64,000 nucleotides of DNA from Cyrtodaria siliqua (GCA_037043455.1 JAWPHD010003280.1:1-64000); one strand, 5' to 3'. Shown: positions 10,184 to 23,021, counted from the first letter of the stretch. Notes: generated by a model from the sequence alone, not told the origin. Numbers and translations: made by a program.

Positions 10184-13100
10184 AGCCCTACTGGCCAAAG
10201 GCCATGAGGGCTAATTATGCAATCACTTTTCGTCCGTCGTCCGTCCGTCTGTCTGTCCGTCTGTTAGCAATTTTATAAAATGGACATCTCCTCTGAAACC
10301 GCTTGAAGGCTTTTGATGAAACTTCATCACAATGTTACTTGGGAGGGCCCCTCTCAGATTTGTGTTTTTCGCAGCCACCAGTCATCCAAGATGGCCACCA
10401 TGGCTAAAACTAGGTCAAATTTAAAGAAATTTCAAATGACATCTCCTCCAAAACCACTTATTCCATTCTACTGAAATATCACATACATCTTCCTTGGCCT
10501 CTATCAAGTTTGTGTTTTTCATTATCGTCAAATAATAAAAATGGCCGCCACAGCGACCCAAAGTTTACATAGAGTTAAATAGGAAAAGGTTAAAAATTAC
10601 ATCTACTCTGAAACCGCCTGAAAGATTTTGATGAAACTTAAGCACAATGATATTTGGGATAGTCCCTCTCCGATTTGTGATTTTCGCGGCCGCCAGTCTT
10701 CCAAGATGGCCGTCATGGCTAAAATTAGGTAAAATTTAAGTAAATTTCAAACGACATCTTCTCCGAAACCACTTATTCCATTATTGTGAAATATCATATA
10801 CATGTTTCTTCGGTTAGCCTCTATCAAGTTTGTGTTTTTCGTTATCGTCGAATAATCAAAATGGCTGCCACAGCGACCCAAAGTTTACATAGAGTTATAT
10901 AGGAAAAGGTTAAAAATTACATCTTCTCTGAAACTGCCTGAAAGATTTTGATGAAACTTAAGCACAATGATATTTGGGATAGAACCTCTTAGATTTGTGT
11001 TTTTTGCGGCCGCCAGTCATCCAAGATGGCCACCATGGCTAAAACTAGGTCAAATTTAAGTAAATTTCAAACGACATCTCCGATACCACTGATTCCATTC
11101 TACTGAAATATCATATACATGTTCCTTGGGTTGGCCTCTATTAAGTTTATTTTTTGTTATCGTCGAATAATAAAAATGGCAGCCACGGCGACCCACAATT
11201 TACATAGAGTTATATAGGAAAAGGTTAAAAATTACATCTTCTCTGAAACCGCCTGAAAGATTTTGATGAAACTTAAGCACAATGATATATGGGATAGTCC
11301 CTCTCAGATTTGTGTTTTTTGCGTCCACCAGTCATTCAAGATGGCCACCATGGCTAAAACTAGGTCAAATTTAAATAAATTTCAAACGACATATCCTCCG
11401 AAACCACAGACTCCATTCTACTGAAATATCATATACATGTTCATTGGGTTGGCCTCTATTAAGTTTGCATTTTTAGTTATCGTCGAATAATCAAAATGGC
11501 CGCAACGTTGACCCAAAACTTACATAGAGTTATATAGGAAAAGTTTAGAAATTACATCTTCTCCGAAACCACTTATTCCATTATTGTGAAATATCATATA
11601 CATGTTCCTTGGGTTAGCCTCTATCAAGTTTGTGTTTTTCGTTATCGTCGAATAATCAAAATGGCTGCCACAGCGACCCAAAGTTTACATAGAGTTATAT
11701 AGGAAAAGGTTAAAAATTACATCTTCTCTGAAACTGCCTGAAAGATTTTGATGAAACTTAAGCACAATGATATTTGGGATAGTACCTCTTAGATTTGTGT
11801 TTTTTCGCGGCCGCCAGTCATCCAAGATTGCCACCATGGCTAAAACTAGGTCAAATTTAAGTAAATTTCAAACGACATCTCCGATACCACTGATTCCATT
11901 CTACTGAAATATCATATACATGTTCCTTGGGTTGGCCTCTATTAAGTTTGTTTTTTGTTATCGTCGAATAATAAAAATGGCAGCCACGGCGACCCACAAT
12001 TTACATAGAGTTATATAGGAAAAGGTTAAAAATTACATCTTCTCTGAATCCGCCTGAAAGATTTTGATGAAACTTAAGCACAATGATATATGGGATAGTC
12101 CCTCTCAGATTTGTGTTTTTCGCGTCCACCAGTCATTCAAGATGGCCGCCATGGCTAAAACTAGGTCAAATTTAAATAAATTTGGAGCGACATATCCTCC
12201 GAAACCACTGACTCCATTCTACTGAAATATCATATACATGTTCATTGGGTTGGCCTCTATTAAGTTTGCATTTTTAGTTATCGTCGAATAATCAAAATGG
12301 CCGCAACGTTGACCCAAAACTTACATAGAGTTATATAGGAAAAGTTTAGAAATTACATCTTCTCTGAAACTGCTTGAAGGATTTTGATGAAACTTAATCA
12401 CAATGATATTTGGGATAGTCCCTCTCAGATTTCTGTTTTTCACGGCTGCCAGTCGTTCAAGATGGCCACAATGGCTAAAACTAGGTCAAATTTAAGGAAA
12501 TTTCAAACGACATCTCCTCCAAAACCACTTATTCCATTCTACTGAAATATCATATACATGTTCCTTGGGTTGGCCTCTATCAAGTGTTTTTCGTTATCGT
12601 CGAATAATCAAAATGGCCGCCACGGCAACCCAAAATTTACATAGAGTTATATAGGAAAAGGTTAAAAATGACATCTTCTCTGAAACCGCTTGAAGGATTT
12701 CGATGAAACTTAAGCACAATGATATTTGGGATAGTCCCTCTCAGATTTGTGTTTTTCACGGCCGCTAGTCATCAAAGATGGCCGCCATGGCTAAAACTAG
12801 GTCAAATTTAAGGAAATTTGAAACGACATCTCCTCCAATACCACTTATTCCATTCTACTGAAATGTCATATACATGTTCCTTGGGTTAGCCTCTATCAAG
12901 TTTGTGTTTTTCGTTATCGTCAAATAATCAAAATGGCCGCCACGGCGACCCAAAGTTTACATAGAGTTATATAGGAAAAGGTTAAAAATTACATCCTGAA
13001 AGATTTTGATGAAACTTAAGCACAATGATATTTAGGATAGTCCCTCTCAGATTTTTGTTTTTCAAGGCCGCCGGTCATCCAAGATGGCCGCCATAGCTAA

Positions 13101-16100
13101 AACTAGGTCAAATTGAAGTAAATTTCAAACTACATCTCCGAAACAACACATTCCATTCTACTGAAATATCATATACATGTTCATTGGGTTGGCCTCTATT
13201 AAGTTTGCATTTTTCGTTATCGTCGAATAATCAAAATGGCCGCAACGTCGACCCATAACTTACATAGAGTTATATAGGAAAAGTTTAGAAATGACATCTT
13301 CTCTGAAACCGCTTGAAGGATTTTGATGAAACTTAATCACAATGATATTTGGGATAATCCCTCTCAGATTTCTGTTTTTCACGGCTGCCAGTCATCCAAG
13401 ATGGTCACCATGGCTAGAACTAGGTCAAATTTAAGGAAATTTCAAACGACATCTCCTCCAAAACCACTTATTCCATTCTACTGAAATATCATATGCATGT
13501 TCCTTGGGTTGGCCTCTATGGAGTTTTTTTCTTTATCGTCGAATAATCAAAATGGCCGCCACGGCAACCCAAAATTTACATAGAGTTATATAGGAAAAGT
13601 TTAAAAATTACATCTTCTCTGAAACCGCTTTTAGGATTTTGATGAAACTTAAGCACAATGATATTTGGGATAGTCCCTCTCAGATTTGTGTTTTTCACGG
13701 CCGCTAGTCATCAAAGATGGCCGCCATGGCTAAAACTAGGTCAAATTTAAGGAAATTTCAAACGACATCTCCTCCAAAACCACTTATTCCATTCTACTGA
13801 AATATCATATACATGTTCCTTGGGTTAGCCTCTATCAAGTTTGTGTTTTTCGTTATCGTCAAATAATCAAAATGGCAGCCACGGCGACCCAACGTTTACA
13901 TAGAGTTATATAGGAAAAGGTTAAAAATTACATCCTAAAAGATTTTGATGAAACTTAAGCACAATGATATTTGGGATAGTCCCTCTAAGATTTTTAGCTC
14001 ACCTGAGCCGAAGGCTCAAAGGTGAGCTATTGGGATCACTCTTCGTCCGTCGTCCGTCGTCGTCGTCCGGCGTCCGTCGTCCGTCGTTAACTTTTGCTTC
14101 AAATAACTTCTCCTCAGAAACCGCTTGGCCAATTTTGACCAAACTTCACGTGGATGATCCCTAGGTGAATGCTTTTTAGATTTGTTAAAATTAGGTCAGC
14201 GCGACACCCAAGATGGCCGCCATTACCATATATGGTTGAAACCTTAAAAAATCTTCTTCTCAAGAACCGCTGGACAGATTTCAACAGTTTTTCTATTAAA
14301 ATGATCGCCAACATCTAGACTATCAAGTTTGTTCAAATGAAGTCCCCGGGTTCAAAAATGGCCATACCCCGGGGGTCCAAAGTCTGTATATTGAGATTTT
14401 GCATGTTTTTCATATAGGCATATAGGCAAAAACTTTAAAAAATCTTCTTCTCTGAAACCACAAGGCACAGAGGTCTCATGTATTACATGTAGCATCAGCT
14501 TATGGTCCTCTATTAAGTTTGTTCAAATGGTGACCCTGGGGTCAAATTTGTCCCCGCCCCGGGGGTCACAGTTTTACATAGACTTATATAGGATTTTTTT
14601 TTAAAAAATCTTCTTCTCGGAAACTGCAAGAGCCAGAGGTTTGATATTTTGCATTTACTATAAGCTTATGGTCCTTTACCAAGTTTGTTCAAATGGTGAC
14701 CCAGGGGTCACATTTGGCCCCGCCCCGGGGGTCACAGTTTTACATAGGCTTGTATAGGAAAAAACTTTAAAAAATCTTCTTCTCTGAAACCTCAAGGCAC
14801 AGAGGTCTCATGTATTACATGTAGCATCAGCTTATGGTCTTCTACTAAATTTGTTCAAATGGTGACCCTGGGGTCACATTTGGCCCCGCCCCAAGGGTCA
14901 CATGTTTTACATAGACATGTATAGGGAAAAACTTAAAAAATCTTCTTCTCTGAAACTGCAAGAGCCAGAGGTTTAATATTTTGCATTTGCTATAAGCTTA
15001 TGGTCCTCTACCAAGTTTGTTCAAATGGTGACCCAGGCGTCACATTTGGCCTAAACCCCGCCCCGGGGGTCACAGTTTTACATAGGCTTCTATAGGGAAA
15101 AACTGAAAAAAATCTTCTTCTCTGGAACCACATGGCACTGAGCTCTCATGTATTACATGTAGCATCAGCTTATGGTTGTCTACTTCATTTGTTCAAATGG
15201 TGACCCTGGGGTCAAATTTGTCCCCGCCCCGGGGGTCATAGTTTTACATAGATATGTATAGGGAAAAACTTAAAAAATCTTCTTCTCTCAAACTGCAAGA
15301 ACCAGAGGTTTAATATTTTGCTTTTGCTATAAGCTCATGGTCCTCTACCAATTTTGTTCAAATGGTGACCCAGGGGTCACATTTGGCCTCGCCCCCGGGG
15401 TCACAGTTTTACATAGGCTTGTGTAGGGAAAAACTGAAAAAAATCTTCTTCTCTGGAACTGCAAGAGCCAGAGGTTTAATATTTTGCATTTGCTATAAGC
15501 TTATGGACCTCTACCAATTTTGTTCAAATGGTGACCCTGGTGTCAAACTTGGCTGCGCCCGGGGTTCACAGTTTTATATAAACTTATATATATAGGAAAA
15601 AAACAATCTTCTCTAAAACTGCAAGAGCCAGAGGTTTAATATTTTGCATTAACTATTAGATTATGGTCCTCTACCAAGTTTGTTCAAATGATGACCCAGG
15701 GGTAAAATTTGACCCCACTCCGTAGGTCACAGTTTTACATAGACTTATATAGGAAACACATTAAAGTCTTCTTCTCTGGAACTACAAGAGCCAGAGGTTT
15801 AATATTTTGCATTTACTATACTCTTATGGTCCTTTACCAAGTTTGTTCAAATGGTGCCCCTGGGTTCACATTTGGCCCCGCCCCAGTGGTCACGTTTTAC
15901 ATAGACTTGTATAGCGAAAAACTTAAAAAATCTTCTTCTCTAAAACCACAAAGCACACAGCTCTCATATATTACATGTAGCCCTGGGGTCACATTTGGCT
16001 CTGCCCAAGGTGTTATTCTCCAGCACCTTCATTTTATATTTGATCTTTACCAAACTTTGTCAATGTCTTAAAACTGTCTATATCATTGTTGTTATACACA

Positions 16101-17831
16101 ACAGAGCCCACATTTCTTGAACAACCTTAACCAAACTTGCACAGATTGTATATGACCATAAGATATTGAAGAAGTTAGATAATGTGCCAGTACTCAGGTG
16201 ATCGCTTTAGGGCCATCTTGGCCCTGGCCCTCTTTTATTGGTTCAAATTGACTCAGGTGAGCGATATAGGGCCATCATGGCCCTCTTGTTGTTTTTCACG
16301 GCCGCCGGTCATCCAAGATGGCCGCCATGGCTAAAACTAGGTCAAATTGAAGTAAATTTCAAACGACATCTCCGAAACCACTTATTCCATTCTACTGAAA
16401 TATCATATACATGTTCATTGGGTTGGCCTCTATTAAGTTTGCATTTTTCGTTATCATCGAATAATCAAAATGGCCGCAACGTCGACCCAAAACTTACATA
16501 GAGTTATATAGGAAAAGTTTAGAAATGACATCTTCTCTGAAACCGCTTGAAGGATTTTGATGAAACTTAATCACAATGATATTTGGGATAGTCCCTCTCA
16601 GATTTCTGTTTTTCACGGCTGCCAGTCATCCAAGATAGCCACCATGGCTAGAAATAGGTCAAATTTAAGGAAATTTCAAACGACATCTCCTCCAAAACCA
16701 CTTATTCCATTCTACTGAAATATCATATACATGTTCCTTGGGTTGGCCTCTATCAAGTGTTTTTCGTTATCGTCGAATAATCAAAATGGCCGCCACAGCA
16801 ACCCAAAATTTACATAGAGTTATATAGGAAAAGGTTAAAAATTACATCTTCTCTGAAACCGCTTGAAGGATTTCGATGAAACTTAATCACAATGATATTT
16901 AGGATAGTCCCTCTCAGATTTATCTTTTTCACGGCCGCTAGTCATCAAAGATGGCCGCCATGGCTAAAATTAGGTCAAATTTAAGGAAATTTCAAACGAC
17001 ATCTCCTCCGAAACCACTTATTCCATTCTACCGAAATATCATATACATGTTCCTTGGGTTTTCCTCTATCAAGTTTGTGTTTTTCATTATCGTCAAATAA
17101 TAAAAATGGCAGCCACGGCGACCCAAAATGTACATAGAGTTATATAGGAAAAGGTTAAAAATTACATCTTCTCTGAAACCGCTTTTAAGATTTTGATGAA
17201 ACTTAAGCACAATGATATTTGGGATATTCCTTCTCAGATTTGTGTTTTTCACGGCCGCTAGTCATCAGAGATGGCCGCCATGGCTAAAACTAGGTCAAAT
17301 TTAAGGAAATTTCAAACGACATCTCCTCCAAAACCACTTATTCCATTCTACTGAAATATCATATACATGTTCCTTGGGTTAGCCTCTATCAAGTTTGTGT
17401 TTTTCGTTATCGTCAAATAATCAAAATGGCCGCCACGGCGACCCAAAGTTTACATAAAGTTATATAGGAAAAGGTTAAAAATTACATCCAGAAAGATTTT
17501 GATGAAACTTAAGCACAATGATATTTGGGATAGTCCCTCTCAGATTTTTGTTTTTCACGGCCGCCGGTCATCCAAGATGGCCGCCATGGCTAAAACTAGG
17601 TCAAATTTAAGTAAATTTCAAACGACATCTCCGAAACCACTTATTCCATTCTTGTGAAATATCATATACATGTTCCTTGGGTAAGCCTCTATCAGTTTGT
17701 GTTTTTGGTTATCGCAAATAATCAAAATGGCCGCCAAAGTTTACATAGAGTTATATAGGAAAAGGTTAAAAATTACATCTTCTCTGAAACTGCCTGAAAG
17801 ATTTTGATGAAACTTAAGCACAATGATATTT
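10182..17831 (+). mobile_element. Helentron-like tandem array, family E, in the gag gene; 3' end missing
   Basis: Head TTAGCCCTACTGGCC pairs with GGCCATGAGGGCT, followed by a GTCC/GTCT microsatellite (10230-10265). Core dimers of about 320 bp repeat from 10270: modules 'AAGATGGCCGCCATGGCTA', 'GGTCAAATTTAAG', 'TTATCGTCGAATAATCAAA' and 'TTACATAGAGTTATATAGG'. Another element (13994-16288) is nested in it. Unlike the other copies, no subterminal repeat, 3' hairpin or CTCTTG is present: the core stops at ...CAATGATATTT at 17831 and gag sequence resumes. Either a deletion removed the 3' end, or the element ends in a different way. Confidence 0.75.
13994..16288 (+). mobile_element. Helentron-like element, family C, nested in the E array, with two 3' tails
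   Basis: Head TTAGCTCACCTGAGCC with hairpin partner GGCTCAAAGGTGAGCT, loop GAA, then GTCCGTCGTCC microsatellite (14045-14090). Cores are 'CAAATGGTGACCCTGGGGTC', 'GGGGGTCACAGTTTTACATA' and 'CTTCTTCTCTGAAAC' modules. Two tails follow: CTCAGGTGATCG with hairpin GGGCCATCTTGGCCC (16193-16234) and CTCAGGTGAGCG with GGGCCATCATGGCCC and CTCTTG (16252-16288). Excising 13994-16288 leaves a normal family E core (AGATTTTTGTTTTTCAC), which fixes both ends between Ts. Confidence 0.83.
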
Positions 17832-18007
17832 CATTCAACTTCTTCTCCTCCTCGGCCAACTCATCCAATTCCTTCAACAGTAAGGCTTCCTCGTCTACTT
17901 CTTCGACGCCTCCTTCGGCCCCTTTGCTCTTCGTCTCCGACCATTTGCGCAGTACCACCTGAATGCATTTTCTTGTAATCTGGCTTCGATTTATCTCTTG
18001 CTGCCAT
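17832..18007 (-). pseudogene. Gag-like protein of the Ngaro element, N-terminal part
   Basis: An ATG at 18007 (minus strand) opens MAARDKSKPDYKKMHSG; a shift of frame near 17955 gives VVLRKWSETKSKG followed by a strongly acidic, leucine-rich helix (EEVDEEALLLKELDELAEEE), predicted coiled coil, up to the insertion at 17832. The helix continues in character with the leucine/lysine-rich stretch at 10183-10075, so these two parts were joined before the 7.6-kb insertion. I chose this ATG because it is the first in the frame and is followed by basic residues; upstream lies non-coding sequence with GAATTCAAAC repeats (18020-18046). Confidence 0.6.
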
Positions 18008-18167
18008 CGTTACCACTATTCAAACGAATTCAAACGAATTCAAACACTTGCAACATATACAATAGTTCCACTGTCCGTGTCAAAGGACACGAAAACCTTT
18101 TTCTCCGGTAATCTTCTATCCCTTGGATTTCTGTTTCGATGGTAAACAGGAAATCAACGGCCTCCTA
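18008..18167. other. Region upstream of gag, possible 5' part of the Ngaro element
   Basis: On the minus strand this is the leader ahead of the gag ATG. It has a GAATTCAAAC direct repeat (18020-18046) and no open frame of note. It ends at the TA target site of the next transposon. Whether it contains the 5' terminal repeat of the retroelement cannot be decided, since the 3' copies are outside the window. Confidence 0.4.
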
Positions 18168-18290
18168 CAGTACAGCTCACGCGAAACACACACTTTACTC
18201 TTTCACGCCGAGTGAGGAATTCAGAAATCGCGTAATTACGCGGAGTTTGGACGATAAAACTACGCCGAGTGGAAATCAGCTACGTGACAA

Positions 18291-18492
18291 CGACTAGCGT
18301 AACTTCGCCGAGATACTCCGCGTAGACAAACTCGGCATTCGCCGAGTCGTCAATTATACAGGTAAATGACCTTTTTAGCGGACTTGAACGAACGACTAGC
18401 GTAACTTCGCCGAGAAACTCCGCGTAGACAGACTCGGCATTAGCCGAGTCGTCAATTATTCAGGTAAATGACCTTTTTATCGGACTTGAATG
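18291..18492. repeat. Subterminal 102-bp tandem duplication with CTCGGC palindromes
   Basis: CGACTAGCGTAACTTCGCCG at 18291 recurs at 18393, a period of 102 bp. Each copy carries a palindrome of the form CTCGGC-ATTC-GCCGAG and an ACTCCGCG box. Similar boxes cluster in the right end at 23210-23400 in opposite orientation. Confidence 0.75.
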
Positions 18493-18499
18493 TTTCTGT

Positions 18500-21400
18500 C
18501 TGAAACAATGATGAACGGCATTCGTACAGGTAATGTACATCTGCATAGATCTACGTGTTTTATTTTTATGTTTTTTGTAAATGTACACTGTGCGTGAAAG
18601 TAATAAAGTTACCTTATAGTTGATGAAAGTAATAAAGTTACCTTATAGTTGACGTTTGTGCTGCTGTACTCTCAAATGCAATTAAACACAACTGTCATGA
18701 GGACGAAATAAATATTTAATTTTAATCTGTAACGGCAACCAATGCTAGCTTCCAAACACAAAACTTAAATACACACTCTATTTCTTAGCACACGTTGTCT
18801 TACACGTTGTCAAGCGCGTTGCCATGGTCAGGACTCTGAATCAGGCGTTTTTATGTGTATTGAGCATGTGTATTGAGCAGAGTTACGATATTGTAAACAT
18901 GTACTCTACATGTACATGTCGCAGTAACCAGGTTAGATCACGCTTCCATTACACTAGTATAGATAATTAGGGACGTACCGTGGTATTCTCTTGGATAAAT
19001 AAAATATGTTATGTAATATGTATACTCAGTAAACTACAGTATATACATGTATGTAAATACATATTTCGTTTGCGTGGATGTTTTGTGGTATCAGGTGCGT
19101 GTACATACATGAACATACGTAAGTGGATTTTAAGACCAACTTTATAAAAATATTTGCTGATTTTGTCAAATACGAGGGTTGATCAACAAAAAAGTTGATA
19201 CTGGCCGTATAATTCCTTAATTACAAGTTATTTGAAAAAAAAACATATTACAAATTTAGTCTGTCCATTGACAATATCCTTGACATGAAAATGTTCAAAA
19301 GTATGGTGTTTTTTTTTATGAACAGCACCTGCCGCAATCCGTCGCACCAATAATAATACATAATGAAATATTTAAACCATCACTGCAACACTGCAGTAGG
19401 CTATCTATTTATAAAAATGATGTAAAATTATCCTTTAACCTAGCAATCAGGGCAACAGAAGTTTGGTCGTAGAAACACTTAAAAAAAGGATAAAAGTCGA
19501 ACAGGAAAAAAGCAGCTTCCCCAGAATACAGTTAACTCTAAAACACGCAAAATGAAAAACATGAATGGAAATGTTAATAAGGAATATGACGTCAAAAACA
19601 CACAAAAAAGGTTGACAATAGGGCTGTCGTCTTCAAACGGTCAGTGGCAAAAAAGACTGGGGTTTAAACCAGGTTCTAGGGTGCACCAAACCTCAAACAC
19701 CCTACTGTCATCCCAAACTCGAAGCTAGTTTTGGGAGCATATATAACTCATTCCTTCTGATTCATATGGTGTTGTCTTGTCGATATATCGCAACATCTAC
19801 ATCATTCTTGGTTTGTGATCACTCAGTTACATATTAACATCAGCTAACAAACACTAAACTATTGTGAATTAATAAGAAAAACACTAAACTATTGTGAATT
19901 AATAAGAAACAAAAAAAAACAGAGTCCTCATGTTTTAATATACAAGCATGTTCTTAAAAAATAATAATTTTCAACCAAACTTGATAAATGGCAAAGTTGT
20001 TTGCATTTGTGTTTGGTAATGACTATAGAGGGAGAAGTATTTCATTTTAAAACTTCTAACAAGAAAATATGTTATTGTTCATGTTTATAAACAGCTAGCT
20101 AACATGTAAGTAGAAAAGGTACACACACATATATATATACAGCCTTATACACATCGAACATCAGCAAATGGATATAGTTGCACAGTTACATGTATGTTTC
20201 ATTACCACATCAACACTTTTTTTTTAAAGTTTTCCCTGTCATCAGTCACTTGTATTTATGTACTGCAACAAGGAGAAAGCGTCTCCAAAAGTGTATAGAC
20301 ATATTCAACTGCAAGTTACATGTAAAAATATTCAGGCTTATGTTTTACTTTCGCTAAATTTGTGAATAAGGGAATTCACCAGGGCAATGTCTTTAGACCT
20401 ATTTAATTACTTTTGGAATATGTTGCTTGGTATAACTTAATGGACGCAGTATCCAGCTTGTTTGATAAATTCAATATTAATCAGGCACTCGTGTAAGATC
20501 ATTATTAAACATCGATATTAAAGGGAAAAAAACAAGGTAGACACAATTGTAAAAAAAAAAAGTCACCCTCCCACTAAAACTACGATTTAATTTGTGACTA
20601 GAGGAATTCGCCAGGGCGATGTCTTTAGACCAATTTAATTACTTTTGTAAATCGCGTAAGATGCTGCATGGTATAACAATAGGGGAGACATTTTGTGCAG
20701 AAAGTCGATTTAAAAAAATGCTTTGATATGAAAAACACATCTTCTCAGGTTAATAACTTCAAACATATACTTAATATTTCATAACAAGCTGCGTACAGGC
20801 AATTTAATAAAAATCTAACATGTCATTGAAAAAGACGACGTGTTTTTTCTCACCTTCATGATCATTGTCTCTACTCTTAAGAAATTAGAAGAAAATACGG
20901 ATTAATAGGTCATAATTGTGCAGGAAGTCGATTTAAAAAAATGCTTTGATATATCAAACACATCTTCACACTTTAATAACTTCAAACGTATACACTTAAT
21001 ATTTCATAATAGGCTTCATACAGTCAATTTAATAATGATCTAGCATGTCGTTGAAAAATAGAATACGTTTTTTTTCTCGCCTTCATGATATTCACCTGCG
21101 AAGAAATTAGAAAAAAATGCACGGGGTGGGGGTCATTGTTTTTCAGTTTCAATTAATAGTTAAAAAGAAATAATCCACTTTGCAAAATATGTGGGTACTA
21201 TAGATATGTAGTAGTGAGTCGTCGGCGTAACAATACCACATATACTTGCCTGAAAACTAAACATCAAACAACTTTTCCATGTTTTTATTAAATTATAAAC
21301 GTACAGTCATACAATGATGGGTTCGGGCACGCGGGTATACAATAGGAAATGAAATTAATCTGATTACACTTCGTTATCTCCGGTTCTATGCTGCACATAA

Positions 21401-21748
21401 TCAACAGATACATGTACGAACTTGTGCACCGATATAAATCTATTTGCTGATCAAACTTCTACCTGAAAAGAAAGTTGTAATATGTTTAGAGCGCAATATT
21501 TTCACTGAATTGCCAATTCCGATAACTACGTTAATTTCAAGGCTTTTAGTGAAATACAAATGGTTGGGCAATTTAAGTGTAAAACAGTTTACATTATCTA
21601 AATTACGTATTTTAGTTGAATTAAATTGGAATATATATATATATATAGTCGGTGCGACTATAAATTCCAATTTAATTCAATTCAACAGCAAGGTCATTTT
21701 AAAGGTTTACACATCTTGTGCATGTAATTTGTAGACCCCTACTTGTTT
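18500..21748. other. AT-rich interior of the TIR element, no gene
   Basis: No coding region recognised. Small direct duplications are present: about 29 bp at 18597-18655 (AGTAATAAAGTTACCTTATA), about 31 bp at 19850-19912 (ACACTAAACTATTGTGAATT). Two diverged tandem copies of about 220-230 bp lie at about 20372-20900 and 20600-21125 (shared GTCGATTTAAAAAAATGCTT at about 20703 and 20927, and CAGGGC.ATGTCTTTAGACC at about 20380 and 20612). Confidence 0.55.
21615..21681. repeat. Inverted repeat with TA core
   Basis: Arms TTGAATTAAATTGGAAT (21616-21632) and ATTCCAATTTAATTCAA (21664-21680) are perfect inverse complements. Between them lies a TA run and a second small palindrome TAGTCG-GT-GCGACTA. 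It could extrude as a cruciform. Confidence 0.8.
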
Positions 21749-23021
21749 TTAGCTCTACTGATCAGAGATCAGCAGAGCTTATGCCGTGGTGCGGCGTCCG
21801 TCGTCCGTCTGTCCGTCCGTCCATCTGTCCGTAAACTTTTTTTTGTAGCGACTTCTCCTCTGAAACTACTGGATGGATATTCATGAAACTTTACAGAAAT
21901 GTTGCCCATGAAGTCTAGTTGATCCTAGCAAAAATTCATGTTGATGTGAAATCCAAGATGGCCGCCAGATCTAAAAATAGGTTTTTAAAAAACAAGTTTG
22001 TAACGACTTCTTCATGAAAACTATAAGGGATATTGATATGGGACTTTTTCTAAAATGATCAGCATGACATGATGTTGGTCCTTGTCGAAAATCGTTTTGA
22101 TTCGACGTTAAACATGGCTGCCAGCGGCCATCTTTGTTTACATAGAGTTATATAATGAAAACTTGTAGCAACTACTCCTCTGAAACTACTTGACGGATTT
22201 TCATGAAACTTCACAGGAATGTTGCTCTTGATGTCTAATTGATCCTAGCAAAATTTCAGGTCGGCCGGAAATTCAAGATGGCTGCCATGGCTAAAAATAG
22301 ATATTCAAAATACAAGTTTGTAGCGACTACTACTTGAAAACTATAAGTGATATTGATATTGGACTTTTTGTAAAATGATCAGCATGACATGATGTTGGTC
22401 CTTGTCAAAAATCGTTTTGATTCAACGTTAAACATGGCTGCCAGCAGCCATCTTTGTTTACAAAGAGTTATATAGTAAAAACTTGTAGCGACTAATCCTT
22501 TGAAACTACTTGGCAGATTTTCATGAAAATTTACAGGAATGTTGCTCTTAATGTTTAATTGATCCTAGCAAAATTTCAGATCGGCAAGAAATTCAAGATG
22601 GCCGCCACAGCTAAAATTAGATTTTTTAAAAAAGAAGTTTGTAGCGACTACGTCTTGAAAACTATAAGTGATATTGATATGGGACTTTTTGTAAAATGAT
22701 CAGCATGACATGATGGTTATCAGAGTCAAACATTATTTTGATTCGACGTTAAACATGGCTGTCAGCGGCCATCTTTGTTTACATAGAGTTATATAATGAA
22801 AACTTGTAGCGACTATTCCTGTGAAACTACTTGACAGATTGTCATGAAACTTTACAGGAATGTTGCTCTTGATGTTTAATTGATCCTAGCAAAATTTCAG
22901 GTCGGCCGGAAATTCAAGATGGCCGCCACGGCTAAAAATATTTTTTCAAAAAACAAGTCTGTAGCGACTACTTCCTGAAATCAAAATCAATCAGTAGAGC
23001 TTCAAGGTCATTGACCTCTTG
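21749..23021 (+). mobile_element. Helentron-like element, family A, inside the TIR element
   Basis: Head TTAGCTCTACTGATC and partner GATCAGCAGAGCT, GTCCGTCTGTCC microsatellite (21796-21832), about four core dimers, CAGTAGAGCT, hairpin AGGTCATTGACCT and CTCTTG at 23021. Flanks are ACTTGTTT and TTATCAATA, consistent with insertion between Ts. Confidence 0.86.

Larger units (their letters stand above)
1..18007 (-). mobile_element. Ngaro/DIRS-type tyrosine-recombinase retrotransposon, degenerate and split by insertions
   Basis: Seen: on the minus strand, in order, a gag-like protein with a CCHC-like/HICAACW C-terminus, a reverse transcriptase with YLDDF, an RNase H, a tyrosine recombinase with ARK, HSFRRG and a downstream Tyr, and the start of a GDS-type hydrolase. 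Known: this gene set is that of DIRS-order retrotransposons, and a hydrolase ORF after the recombinase is reported for the Ngaro group. Such elements integrate by recombinase and lack DDE integrase. Inference: an inactive copy, because every ORF carries stops or frameshifts. About 4.5 kb of element sequence is dispersed by insertions at 2986-6072, 7019-9795 and 10182-17831. I did not resolve the terminal split direct repeats; the 3' part lies beyond the left edge. Confidence 0.82.

Noticed and set aside
10280..17800. CRISPR-like array from regularly spaced repeats
   Set aside because: The spacing is regular but the spacers are themselves repeated and there are no cas genes; eukaryotic tandem core repeats explain it.
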